Assembly (NCBI RefSeq): GCF_004379255.2
Contig: NC_056035.1
Location: 22,382,502 to 22,446,501, forward strand
From: Salvia splendens
Taxonomy: Eukaryota > Streptophyta > Magnoliopsida > Lamiales > Lamiaceae
Direction: 5' to 3'
Length of the DNA: 64,000 nucleotides
Part shown: one piece after another, positions 35,131 to 46,478 of the stretch
How the letters are laid out: each line of letters starts with the position of its first letter
Position numbering within the stretch: the stretch's first letter is position 1
Made by a program: the position numbers and the translations under genes
Notes under the pieces: generated by a model
Databases searched by the model: none
What the model was told of the DNA's origin: nothing
Seen by the model: only the letters and a program-made list of their open reading frames with translations

Positions 35131-36689
35131 TGATAAGGCTCGTTTCATGCATTGGTTTTGGGTGATATTACATGCTTTTTTGGGGAGATAATGCGCAAAT
35201 TTGAGATTAAGTGTGCAGAAATTTGCTGGGTCAAGTAGATGCTGCAAATTGACCGAGCAGATGCAAAATGAGCAGAAAATTAGTAAAAAATGTCAAAAAT
35301 CCGCTAGGTCAAAGAGAATTAGCAGGAGAGCAGGCGCGTGAAAAATCTGTCGGACCCAGGAACGCACACAAATTACCTGGGGCGGGGAAAATGGAGCAGA
35401 AAAAGTAAAGAAAGGAGCAGATTTAAAAGATCCTATTTTAAGGGTACAAAAGTCAAATCATGAAGAGTATACCCTAGGGATTCGAGCTTGAAGCCTCCTT
35501 TTATAAAGGGACCATCATGAATGACGAAAGCAGCGCTTAACACTACCATTCTCGTAGTTTAGTTAGGAAACTCTCAAAGGCGCTTAACGCCACTGCTCTC
35601 TTAGCTTAGTTTAGTTGAGTTGTTGATTTCTTAGTTTAGTTTAGATAGTTCACTGTTTTTTTAGCTTAGTTCAATAGTTTCGACGGTGGAATTGACGACT
35701 CCGACGTTGGATCCTTGCTTTCTTTACCGCTTTTGAGACGATGTAGTTGGATCTCGAGTTTCATCGGAGGAATGGATGCCTCCGCCTTTGGATCTCGACT
35801 TATTTCCAGTTTTATGAAGCTTTGGTGTTTATTTTCATGTTGATGATGCTATTTACTCAAGTTTCTTGGATGCTTTTCATAATTGGTGGCTTAGATGTTT
35901 AGATCCATGCTGTTTACATGATTTCCAGTAGTTTAGAGGTTGAGATCTAGCTGTTCACGTGCTCGATTTCTGAGATCTGTTAGTTTAGGTGATGCATGCA
36001 AGGTTAATCTGTGTTTATTCCGCTTTCTGCTTGACCCAGGAGAGTAGATCTGGTAGTTCTAGCTTGAATTTCGTGTTTACATTTTGCTTTCGAAGCATGC
36101 TATGTTTTATTTCGTTAATAGTGTTGAAGCTCTGTTCCATGCTCTGTTTTTACTTGGTTGTTTGGAGAAGATGAAGTAAGAGGTTGTTAGAAACCAGATC
36201 TGCTTTTTTGCTTTTGCTTTTTTGCTTTTCACAGTTTCTGCCAGCCCCAGTCAGTTTAGGAAAAATAGTCCCCACTTGCTTTTGCATCTTTGTCTGCCTA
36301 TTTTGGGAAAGTCTTTAGCTTGGTTAGTAAGTTTCAATTGTTTTCTTGAGTTGTTTTCATGTTTTATTAAAATGATCAAAAATGTTTTCGTGTTTTATTT
36401 TCCCTCTGTACTTCTTCAGACTCCTAGGTCAGTTAGATAGAGTCCCGTTTAATTCCGCCAGGTCAAGTAGATTAGAGTCTTAAACCACTTAATGAATGCG
36501 TGGCAGCAGCCGACCCCTTTTCCGATTGTGTCGTAGAAACAATCTCGAGTAAGTCCTTAGTCTCTGTGGTTCGACCCCGCTCTTGCCACTTATACTTTAT
36601 AATATTTGTTGCATTAGTGGGAAAATTACAAATCTTGTTGAAAGGAGGAACACGTGCACACGACACACGTGCTAAAAATCCTCTCTTCA
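35131..36689 (+). repeat. 3' LTR of X
   Basis: 1559 bp, TGATAAGG...CTCTTCA. Compared with the 5' LTR it has an extra tandem block around 35700-35800 (GGATCTCGA repeats). It directly abuts the GCTAC that precedes element Y. Confidence 0.88.
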
Positions 36690-36694
36690 GCTAC

Positions 36695-38117
36695 TGACAT
36701 ACTTGGATTTTACATGGTTTTAGAGGGTGGTTTTGTATGAATTTGATCATATATCATCTATCATTAGGCGTGTTTATATCTACTTCTCTAATATTTTAAT
36801 ATGTTGACCATTTTGTTAAGAATGTGTAGAAAGAGGTGCAAAATAGGTGGACGTGCAGCAGCCTTGGTTTGAGATAATTTTACTGGAGCTTTTCAATTCC
36901 AATCAGCCCCCAATGCATATCATTCTCTTTGTCTTCGAAAGAGCTTCGCGTGGGTATCTTAAACACCTCAATCGGAGTTTTGTAGAAGAAGTTATGGCCA
37001 TTTTACAAGCACTGCGCTGTCCAAAAAATCTCACACGGCTGGGTGAATTTTTACCCTTTATAATTCCACCCGGCCGGGTGTCACTTTTATAAAATGAGGA
37101 CTCCAGATACTTCTACCCGACCGGGTGGATTTCATGTTTAATAATTTCACCCGGCCGGGTACGTTGTTTTGGCGTATTTTTATGCCAAAAACGCGATTTT
37201 TGATGGGGATTAAAAGGAGAAAAAGCCTAGCGTTCATTCTACTCCCTCTCAGCCGCAAAAACACACACTCTCTCTCTAGGAAGCACTCTTGGAAGAAGAT
37301 TGGAGATTCAAGCCTCAATTCCTCCGCCAATTGTAATCCGTGTCATGAATTACGTTGTTTCCCTTAGTTTTTGTTTGTTTTCTACTTTGAACATGAGTAA
37401 CTAAACCTTTCATGTAGAATTCTTGGTGAAGATGCATTGATTCATAGTTTTAATCCAATTGATTTCGTTTTATCTTGCTCTTGCAATTGTTTGAATTATT
37501 CTTGTGCTTTTTCCTGTCAATTGCTTGATCACCAATTGAGAGTGTTAGGGTTTCTTAGAGTAATCGTGAGATGAAATATTTAATCTTGGAAGAGGAATAA
37601 TTCACACCTTTATTCAATAAAACTCGGGAGAGTTGAAATTCTAAGTGGGATCATTAATCTAATCAAATTGTTAGGATTTAGGTCTAAGAATTAGAAGGGG
37701 ACTTCAATTATTACACCTAATCTACGAATTTCTCACCTCGGTAGGGGGTTTAATCTACAATTGTGATTGATTCAACAATTCTGGAGACTTTAAATGGTAA
37801 ATCGGTTTTAATTGGGTTAGGCTATGAGTTGCGCATCGGATCCTTGAATTCTGCATATTTCTCCATCATCTTACACAACTTGCTTAATTGCTTTCTTGTT
37901 TAAGTGTTCTATTTTAATCTCTGCATTTACATGTTTTCAGTAGTTGTTAGTTTTAAAACCAAAATTTCTGATCGTCTGGATAGTAGTTGAAATTAGTTCG
38001 TGGTACTTAGGTTGACACTTAATTGTCTCTGTGAGATACGATATACTCTTGCTTGCTATTTGCTACGATAACCCCGTACACTTGCAGGTATTATTTGGGT
38101 AAAATAAAGTTGAGTCA
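36695..38117 (+). repeat. 5' LTR of Y
   Basis: 1423 bp. It contains about 25 bases (around 36901-36928) missing from the 3' LTR and an intact GC palindrome array. Confidence 0.93.
37032..37161. repeat. GC palindrome array in the LTR of Y
   Basis: CACACGGCTGGGTG (37032-37045), CACCCGGCCGGGTG (37067-37080), ACCCGACCGGGT (37115-37126) and CACCCGGCCGGGT (37149-37161). The matching sites in the 3' LTR (42662-42790) show mostly CpG decay, for example CACCCAGCCAGGTG. Confidence 0.88.
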
Positions 38118-38123
38118 AGTTTT

Positions 38124-38141
38124 TGGCGCCGTTGCCGGGGA
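38124..38141 (+). other. Primer binding site of Y (tRNA-Asp)
   Basis: TGGCGCCGTTGCCGGGGA is the exact complement of the last 18 bases of plant tRNA-Asp. It lies six bases after the LTR end. Confidence 0.92.
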
Positions 38142-38272
38142 CAATTTTGTGTTATATAGCTTGATATCGTGATAATAATCAAAATTACTACTTCAGATTT
38201 TACTGCTTTATTTTTCTTTTAATTTTTCTTTTAATTTTTCGAGTTTCACATTTGTATTTCGTGTTCAGGTGT

Positions 38273-40736
38273 ATGCACACACGTTCTAAAGGCTTGCCTC
38301 TAGAACCTTTCGACTCTGAGATCGAAGCATCAAACCGGAAGAGGAATGTATATACGAGGCTCACGCAGAAAATTCACACTTCTTCGCCTACCCGCGCAGG
38401 AGCATCTTCAGATCAGAGGGATCTTTCACCCATCCGATCACCAGTTCAGGATCATATTCAGTTTGATCCCGTTTCTCATAGTCTGATGGAGAACGAAGAG
38501 GGTAACAACGACCCACCACCCCCTCCTCCCACTAATGCTGAGCTTCTACGACAGCTGGAGGAGTTGCGCCAACAGGTCAATCGTGGCAAACCCAACTGTC
38601 CATAACAACATCGCAGCCAACACTTTTGAGCTGAAAAGAGGACTAATCCAAATGGCGGAGAACATTGCTTTTAGGGGCAAATCCAGAGATGATCCGAACA
38701 AACATATCACCAAGTTCATTCAGATCTGCAACACAACAAAGCTGAATGGAGTGACAGATGAGCAGGTTCAACTAAGTTTGTTTCCCTTTTCCCTGGAGGA
38801 CTCAACAAAGGACTGGTTGGAGAGTTTGGAGCTGGGTTCTATTAGAACATGGGATGCTATGGTGGAAAAGATTTTGGAAAAGTTCTATCCCCCGAGTGAG
38901 GCTATTAAGAGGCAACATGAGATCATTGCCTTTCAGATGAACCCTGCAGAGAATATTAGAGAAGCACGGGGAGAGGTTCAAAGCCTTGATGAAGCGGTGT
39001 CCCAACCATGGGTTAACCCCGACAGTGCAAGTCATTACATTATTCAAAGGGTGCGTGCCTGAAGCACAACGGGAGTTCAATTTGAGCTCAGGTGGAAATC
39101 TTCTCAAGAAAGGAGTGAATGAAGCTATGGAAGTGATTGAGGAGCTCGCTTATAATGATGAAGGATGGAGTAATGAGAGGAGTAAGGTGCATAGGGTGGC
39201 TTCCACTACAAATCATGATCCAATAAGCACCTTATCCGACAAGTGGATGCTCTTACAATGAAATATGACTGCATGGCGATGGGGCAGCCCTCTCAAGGAC
39301 CCCAAAGAGGTGTGGAAGGCGTGAATTACGTGCAACAAGGGGGCAACAACAGGTACTATAATAACCAACGCCCTAACTATCAGGGTGGATGTTATAATCA
39401 GTACGGGAACATGGGGCATCCCAACCTCTCTTATGGGAACCCCAATAATGCTCTGCAACCACCTCAGGGGTTCACAGTTACTGATGGAATGGTTAATGAT
39501 CAAAAAAAGATGACCACAGAGGACATACTCAAGTCCTTCATGATTCAGACTAACAAGGTCATGGAACAGAACAACCAAAGGATGGAGAAAGTTGAATCAG
39601 ACGTGCAAGGAATGACCACTCATCTGAAGAATATTGACATACAGATCAGCCAGATTTCCCAAACTGTGAGTGCTAATACTCAACCGGGAAAGTTTCCATC
39701 AAATACTATCATCAATCCCAAGGACTGCAAAGCTATACATCTGAGGAGTGGAACAAGCTATGAGGGACCTCCAATGCCATCTGAAAATGAGGATAGAGTA
39801 GTAGAAAAGAGAGCTGAAGAGAAGGAATTGGTCGAAGAAAATGAGACTGTGCAGATTTCTACTCCACCTAAGGAGAACACGACTGTACATTCACCTACAC
39901 CACCAACAGCTCATAGTCCAGCTGAAGTGAGGATCCCTTATCCTCAACGTGTTCAGAAGAAGAAGACAGATGATCAGTTTTCAAGGTTCTTAGACATCTT
40001 TAGGAAGGTTAACTTGAATATCCCATTGGTGGTGGCACTTCAAGAAATGCCTACATATGCAAAGTTCCTAAAAGATGTGCTCTCCAAGAAGAAGAGGTGG
40101 ACTGACTATGAGACGGCAAACATATCTGAAAATTGTAGTGCCATAATTCAGAAAAAGCTACCGGCCAAGCTTAATGATCCTGGCAGTTTCAACATCTCAT
40201 GCGTCATTGGAAATGACAGACAGACAAAGGCACTTTGTGATCTGGGGGCGAGCATAAATTTGATGCCATTATCATTTTTCAGGAAGATGAAGATCGGCAC
40301 TCTCAAGCCGACAACAATCACACCGCAGATGGCAGATAGAACCGTCACCTATCCTAAAGGAATTGTTGAGGACGTTCTTGTGATGGTACACGACTTCATA
40401 TTTCCCGTCGATTTTGTAGTGTTGGATATGGAAGAAGACATGAATGTACCGCTTATCCTGGGGCGTCCATTCCTTGCAACGGGAAAAGCATTGATAGATA
40501 TAGCAAAGGGAGAGCTCACTCTTCATATGGGCAACAAACGCCACATCTTATCTATCTACAATGCTATGAAGAGTCGTGAGGAGGAGGAACTTGTTATGAA
40601 GAAGGAGTGCAAAGTTGTGCATGTTGTAGAGGTCCAAAAGGCACAAGAAATTGAGTCCACATTTGGGGATTTTTCTTTGCCGCAGTGGATGTTGGTTCAT
40701 GTGGTGGATCAAGTTCTAAAGAAGAGACTGCATTAA
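38273..40736 (+). pseudogene. Gag and aspartic protease of Y, three frameshifts
   Basis: The start MHTRSKGLPLEPFD is the usual Athila-like opening, and I prefer it to a non-ATG start upstream. Capsid blocks follow: DDPNKHITKFIQICNTTKLN, LFPFSLEDSTKDWLESL, KILEKFYPPSEAIKR. Next come a Tyr/Asn-rich linker (YYNNQRPNYQGG) and a coiled, Gln-rich segment. The protease core is KALCDLGASINLMPLSFF (DLGAS in place of the more common DTGAS) with VPLILGRPFLATG as its second half. One-base shifts near 38590, 38968 and 39238 break the frame; from 39243 to the stop at 40736 it is open for 497 codons. No zinc knuckle is obvious. Confidence 0.88.
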
Positions 40737-42331
40737 ATCCTAAAGTGAAGGAGAAGAAAACAAAAGCTGAAAATTCACCCAAAGTGGAAATCAAAATTTC
40801 TGATGGAGCTCTGAAAAATACTTGGTGGAAGAAGAGATTGGCTAGATCATATGCTTCCAAGATTGACAGAAAGTCTAACACCACCAGTTATGGCATGACA
40901 TGATGCAGCTCATGGAGGACGTCGAGCCAACGACGATAACCAAAGGCATTGTATGGGAGGTAACCCCTAGTAGGTAACTTTTAATTTTATCATTTCAGTT
41001 TGTTTTTGGTGTGTTTTGTGTTGCTTGCATACCATGTAAGTCTCCCTTCTCCACCAACTTTTCAAACTTATTCTTTGCATAGCTTTGAATAAGTTTGGGG
41101 GGATGATATGGTGGATAGAGACACTAATGAGGTACTTATCTTATTGCTTTATTTTTGCTTTATATTGATTAGTTGTCTTTTGCTGTTTTTTTATTTTGTT
41201 TTAGGATAGAATTGTTTTGTCTTGAATTGAAATTTTTTTTGGTAGTAATTGGGGTGAAGACTAGTCGCCTATGATAAAAGAACCATCCATTTTGAGCTAT
41301 CACTTGACCATTGACTTGAGAGTTTGAGTAATAGGGTGCATAAGCAACGAATTGCTTGTTTGCCTTGATTCATGCTATTTACCCAAGTGATATTTTTGAG
41401 CCTTCAATTCTTTCATGTGTGTTTTATCATCAATTGTGCATATGTTTCTAGAACTTGCTCCTGGTCTTCTTGAGTCTACATAGTGACCTTAAAGATAGGG
41501 GAAGATGTTAGGCTGTCGTTGTTAGCCTCATATTTACCGAAACACTAACCTTAATATATAACATCCTTGATAGCCAAGTTTGAGCCTTAAGCCTTTTCTT
41601 TTGTCAAGCTAATCAAGTGGGTTGGGAATCCTAGACTCTAAATTTATTGAGATATGAAAAGAAGAGTTGGGAGAGTATAATTGAAAAAAAGTTGGTTGAG
41701 TTGTACTTAAAAAAAAAGCGTGAACGGAAAAAAAAAAGAAAAAGAAAAAAAAAAGAAGAAAGAAAAAAAAATTGTATATAGAGAATAATTTGAGGTCTTT
41801 GGAAGTTGGGAAGAAATTAGACAAAGTCTAGTTATTATCGAGAAGTGTTTTGAGAATGGTTGAAGTTAAAAGTTGATTGTTGTGATTTCTTGGGATTTTA
41901 CGTTTTGGGAATTTCAGTCACTTTAGCCAAATATTTCCTCACCATACAAAAGAGCCTACATTATAACCTAAATAAAAGACCTTTCGGACTCTTGATTTAT
42001 TGTCACACGAGGTAGAGGAGATGTTAGACATTGAGCAAGCTTATGGTAAACCATGCATTTTTGCTTGATTTGAGTGACTACTTGATATCTTATACACTTT
42101 TTAGTGAGGTGAATATACACACATATATACATCCTGAGTGAAGCATGAATCCAAGGTGATATACGAGTTAGTAGTAAAAGTGCATTCGACAGCTTAACTT
42201 AATGGAATTTGTATTGTGATATGTTTTTTTTATTCCGTATTCTTTGAGACGATGATGATGTCTAAAACCCCTTTAAATCCAAGTCTTCTTTTAGTTCTTT
42301 TTCTTCATTACTCGAGGACTAGCAATTATGT
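40737..42331 (+). other. Non-coding 3' interior of Y
   Basis: After the protease stop there is TGGGAGGTAACCCCTAGTAG (40949-40968), the Athila-type post-coding motif also seen in W. Then comes a GTTTGGGGGGATGATATGG tract (41094-41112) and a purine-rich run (41700-41770). No frame resembles reverse transcriptase or integrase. Confidence 0.7.
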
Positions 42332-42345
42332 AAGTTTGGGGGAGT

Positions 42346-43745
42346 TGACATACTTGGATTTTACATGGTTTTAGAGGGTGGTTTTGTATGAATTTGATAA
42401 TATATCGTCAATCATTAGGCGTGTTTATATCTACTTCTCTATTATGTTGGTACGTTGACCATTTTATTAAGAATGTGTAGAAAAAGGTGCAAAATAGGTG
42501 GATGTGCAGCAGCCTTGGTTTGAGACAATTTTACTAGAGATTTTGAATTCCAATCAGCCTTGGTTCGAAAGAGCTTCGCGTGGGTATCTTAAACCACTCC
42601 ATCGGAGCTCTGTAGAAGAAGTTATGGTCGTTTTACAAGCATTGAGCTGTCCAGAAAATCTCACGCGGCTGGTTGAATTTTTACCCTTTATAACTCCACC
42701 CAGCCAGGTGACACTTTTATAACGCGGGACTCCAGAGACTTCTATCCGACCGGGTTGATTTCATGTTGAATAATTCCACCCGGCCGGGTACGTTTTTTGG
42801 CGTATTTTTATGCCAAAAACGCGATTTTTTATGGGGATTAAAAGGAGAAAAAGCCTAGCGTTCATTCTACTCCCTCCCAGCCGCAAAAACACACACTCTC
42901 TCTCTAGGAAGCACTCTTGGAAGAAGATTGGGGATTCAAGCCTCAATTCCTCCGCCAATTGTAATCCGTGTCATGAATTACGTTGTTTCCCTTAGTTTTT
43001 GTTTGTTTTCTACTTTGAACATGAGTAACTAAACCTTTCATGTAGAATTCTTGGTGAAGATGCATTGATTCATAGTTTTAATCCAATTGATTTCGTTTTA
43101 TCTTGCTCTTGTAATTGTTTGAATTATTCTTGTGCTTTTTCCTGTCAATTGCTTGATCACCAATTGAGAGTGTTAGGGTTTCTTAGAGTAATCGGGAGAT
43201 GAAATATTTAATCTTGGAAGAGGAATAATTCACACCTTTATTCAATAAAACTCGGGAGAGTTGAAATTCTAAGTGGGATCATTAATCTAATCAAATTGTT
43301 AGGAGTTAGGTGTAAGAATTAGAAGTGGACTTCAATTATTACACCTAATCTACGGATTTCTCACCTTGGGAGGGGGTTTAATCTACAATTGTGATTGATT
43401 CAACAATTATGGAGACTTTAAATGGTAAATCAGTTTTAATTGGGTTAGGCTATGAGTTGTGCATCGGATACTTGAATTCTGCATATTTCTCCATCATTTT
43501 ACACAACTTGCTTAATTGCGTTCTTGTTTAAGTGTTCTATTTTAATCTCTGCATTTACATGTTTTCGGTAGCTGTTAGTTTTAGAACCAAAATTTCTGAT
43601 CGACTGGATAGTAGTTGAAATTAGTTCGTGGTACTTAGGTTGACACTTAATTGTCTCTGTGGGATACGATATACTCTTGCTTGCTATTTGCTACGATAAC
43701 CTTGTACACTTGCGGGTATTATTTGGGTAAAATAAAGTTGAGTCA
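42346..43745 (+). repeat. 3' LTR of Y
   Basis: 1400 bp, very similar to the 5' LTR over its whole length. Differences are few and concentrated in the palindrome array. Confidence 0.93.
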
Positions 43746-43750
43746 GCTAC

Positions 43751-44497
43751 CAAGATGGAGTGAAGGGCTACAGATTATGGTGCACAGAAGCTACGAATCA
43801 GTAAGTTATCATTAGTAGGGATGTCATATTTGATGAATCAGAAATGCCATACAAGCCTACTAAGCAGAATTAAAGACCTTCTAAATCTACTGGCATTAGT
43901 TTTGATCAGCACCAGCTAGAAGATAAGAGCTCGGAACCTGTTATTCAAATAGAGGAATTGATTTCCTTAGATGAAGAAAATGAGTCAGTAGCTGACTTGC
44001 CTCTAGATCATCCTGACCAAGAGACACAAAGTGAACAATATATTCTAGCCAGAGACAGCACTAAAAGGGAAATCAGTCCACCAGCTAAATATAGAGATGC
44101 AGATTTTGTGTATTATGCACTCTGTGTTGCAGAGGAACTGGAGATTTCAGAGCCAAGTACTTATAAGGAAGCTATTGGTAGCAAAGATAAGGAGAAATGG
44201 ATAAAGGCTATGAAGGATGAGATAGAATCTCTCATCAAAAACAAAACCTGGGTCCTTGTTCTCAGATCACAGATTGAACAATGACCTATTTCTTGCAAAT
44301 GGATTTACAAGAAAAAGGTGGAGGCCTCTGAGAATGATAGTATCAGGTTTAAGGCTCGTTTAGTTGCAAGGGGTTTCACACAGGAGGAGGGGATTGATTA
44401 TACTTAAGTCTTCTCTCATGTTGTGAAACATAGCTCTATAAGGATTCTCTTGGCAATAGTGGCTCGAAGAGAGTGGGAATTGCAAAAACTAGATGTG
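43751..44497 (+). pseudogene. Copia Z: integrase end and reverse transcriptase start
   Basis: The block opens QDGVKGYRLWC, which continues LGY at 29096. A stop follows at ATNQ*VIISRDVIFDE. A long acidic linker leads into the reverse transcriptase domain: [66 protein letters not shown]. Stops fall after RSQIEQ (44282-44284) and after EGIDYT. The domain is cut in the motif LQKLDV at 44497; the following catalytic blocks, including YVDD, are gone. Confidence 0.88.
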
Positions 44498-45840
44498 GTG
44501 AGTTGGATTCTCCTTAACTTGAATTCTCCTGACACAACCCTTAACTCGCGGAGATAACCTTTTTAAAAACAACACCACTTACTAACAAGACTTAAGAAAA
44601 TTCTTATACTTTAATTAGAATGCATGCCCCTAATTAATCATGGACCAAGAACTTAATTAGAATTCTAGCATAAGACCAAATTAATTTCAGCCCAAGCTAC
44701 TTAGTAAATTAATTCCGTCCCGCACTACCTTCAAATATTTCTGCACCCAATACTTCAGCCCAATATACTCTTCCCATTTATTCTCTTCTCTAGGCCCAAA
44801 TCAAATAATCTTTCAGCCTCTCTTCTTCCTCCTCTTTAATTTTCCTCAAGCCCAACTTAAATTAAATATGGCCCAAAGTCAAGAGCCCAATTAAATACTC
44901 CCCACCATCGGATCTCTCCCAAATCACCCTTACCGTTCTTTCCCAATTCATCTCTCCATTTTCCCCAAAATTAGAAATCCCTAAGTTGAGAATCGGTGAA
45001 GTAGCGACGCCCAGCACTAGCTTCCTCTGCGTCCTCGCCGCAGCAGCGCCACCGCGGCTGTTCAGATTTTCCGGAGCTCCGCCATCACCCATCTTTCTAT
45101 TTTCACTCGGCGGCGCCGACACCAGCCGCCGCCGCCTCGAGCTGCTGCTCCAGCAGCGCCACCGCTACAGTCAGTTCTCCGTTTCACATCTCCAATCCCA
45201 AACCTTAGATCTCTAATTTAGTGAAGGAACAGTAGCACCTCGACCAATCCTGTTTTTCTTTCTCTCGGCGAAATCGTCGCCGTCTCCGGCAGAAACGGTC
45301 ATCACCGCGATTGTCCTCCAGGGTTGGAGGTGTTACCGTGCGAGGCAGCCTCTTTCTCGGCCTCTGCCGGCTCACCAATCGTCGCCCGCCTCGTCGTCCG
45401 GCTCTCCGTCGAGCTCTTTCACCCAACGAAGTCGCCGATAGGGGAGATGGCGTCGCCTTTCTCCCTTCCTCCTCCTTCTCCGTCAAGATTCTTTTCCCCA
45501 GAGATCGCAGTGCCGCCGCCTGCTATTCTATCGGCGTCGACGTCTCCGTCAGCTCTCCGGGGATCCGTCGGTGCTCGCTCTTCGGAAATCAGCCCCTCCG
45601 CTTAAGCTAAGTCTCATTCCCCATTCCCTTTTACTTAGTTTAGGCAGCCCCGATTTGCTATGTGATAATTTGATTGTTGAGCAATGTTTTGTGCTCATCG
45701 TGTACTATGGTGTGGGAATCCTATTGCCAGTCTTAAGTTCTTGAGCATGAAGTTCTAATATGATGCAGAGGGGAGCATTTTGGTTACCTTGCTTGGTGAT
45801 TCTTGCTGTCCGCGGAACTGCCACTCCTTGCGCCACCCCG
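44498..45840. other. Foreign segment replacing the reverse transcriptase core of Z
   Basis: This 1.3-kb segment starts at TGAGTTGGATTCTCC. It is AT-rich with AGCCCA/GCCCAA motifs to 44990. It then becomes GC-rich (CCGCCGCC, CGGCGGCGCC; 45000-45600) like the leader of a plant gene, and ends near CTTGCGCCACCCCG. Frames of about 90-130 codons in it look like composition effects. Its make-up parallels 12730-13560 read on the other strand. No target duplication was seen at the joints, and several hundred bases of Z are missing, so this is not a simple insertion. Confidence 0.6.
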
Positions 45841-46425
45841 CAGATACATGGCTGACCCGGGTAGTACACATTGGCAAGCTGTGAAGTGGATTATGAAGTA
45901 TCTAGTAGGCACACAGGATGTGGGATTATTGTTCTGCACAATGGATGATGAGAATGAACTCATAGAATATTGTCTTGCAGACTATGCTGCAAATGTTGAC
46001 AGCAGGGAGTCTCAATCTGCCTATATCTTCAAGCTATATGGTACTGCAATAAGTTGGAAGTCCAACCTTCAACCTGTGGTTGCACTCTCCACAACAGAGG
46101 CAGAGTATATCTCGTTGACAGAAGCAGTCAAGGAAGCAAAGTGGTTGAAGGGGATTTTCGGTGACTTTGGTGTGGGCAGGACACTGTGACAATCTTATGT
46201 GATAACAGCAGTGCCATTAGCTTGGCTAAGCACCAAACTTTTCATGAAAGAAGTAAGCACATCGACATCAAGCTTCATTTTGTGAGGGATGAGATAGGCA
46301 GAGGCATGGTGGCTGTGAAGAATATTCACACCTCTGAGAATGCAGCTGACATGATGGCTAAACCTCTACCAAGTGCTAAGTTCGAGCATTGCTTGGACTT
46401 GGTTAACTTGACTGCTAAGAGATGA
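45841..46425 (+). pseudogene. Copia RNase H of Z
   Basis: The frame resumes with RYMADPGSTHWQAVKWIMKY. It continues through the damaged YCLADYAANVDSRESQS, where Asp of the usual Y(S/T)DADWAGD motif is partly lost. ISWKSNLQPVVALSTTEAEY (catalytic Glu) follows, and after a frameshift near 46188, [13 protein letters not shown] (Asp) and [12 protein letters not shown]. It ends at the TGA at 46423-46425, 53 bases before the 3' LTR. A purine-rich AAGGTGGAG lies directly before the LTR. Confidence 0.9.
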
Positions 46426-46478
46426 GGGAAAATAGGTGAAGGTGGAGATGGTTTGGTGGATGTAGCCAAGGTGGAGTT

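Larger units (their letters stand above)
29097..36689 (+). mobile_element. Non-autonomous gypsy-type LTR element X
   Basis: The 5' LTR starts TGATAAGGCTCGTTTCATGC at 29097 and the 3' LTR starts with the same bases at 35131, ending CTCTCTTCA at 36689. GCTAC stands on both sides (29092-29096 and 36690-36694). No pol is present. The interior has a short gag-like tail (33074-33343), three repeated hairpins, a GCTTGGGGACAAGC hairpin (33738-33751), and purine-rich GAAAAAAG stretches (34300-34560) like the 3' parts of Tat-type elements. A solo LTR of another family is inserted at 31298. The 5' LTR has lost its end and most of the primer site. Confidence 0.88.
36695..43745 (+). mobile_element. Gag-protease LTR element Y (Athila-like, TR-GAG type)
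   Basis: LTRs at 36695-38117 and 42346-43745 start TGACATACTTGGATTTTACA and end AAAGTTGAGTCA. GCTAC flanks it (36690-36694 and 43746-43750). A tRNA-Asp primer site and a polypurine tract (AAGTTTGGGGGAGT, 42332-42345) frame the interior. The only coding region is gag plus protease (38273-40736). Reverse transcriptase, RNase H and integrase are absent, as in the published TR-GAG class, so the element would depend on enzymes from elsewhere. Gag carries three frameshifts. Confidence 0.92.

Noticed and set aside
41609..41824. Phe-rich minus-strand frame
   Set aside because: It is the translation of a purine-rich tract in the 3' interior of Y.
44986..45610. Frames of 76-99 codons on both strands inside the filler of copia Z
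   Set aside because: They overlap in several frames, are Arg/Pro/Ser-rich, and match the composition of a CCGCC-rich leader rather than a protein.
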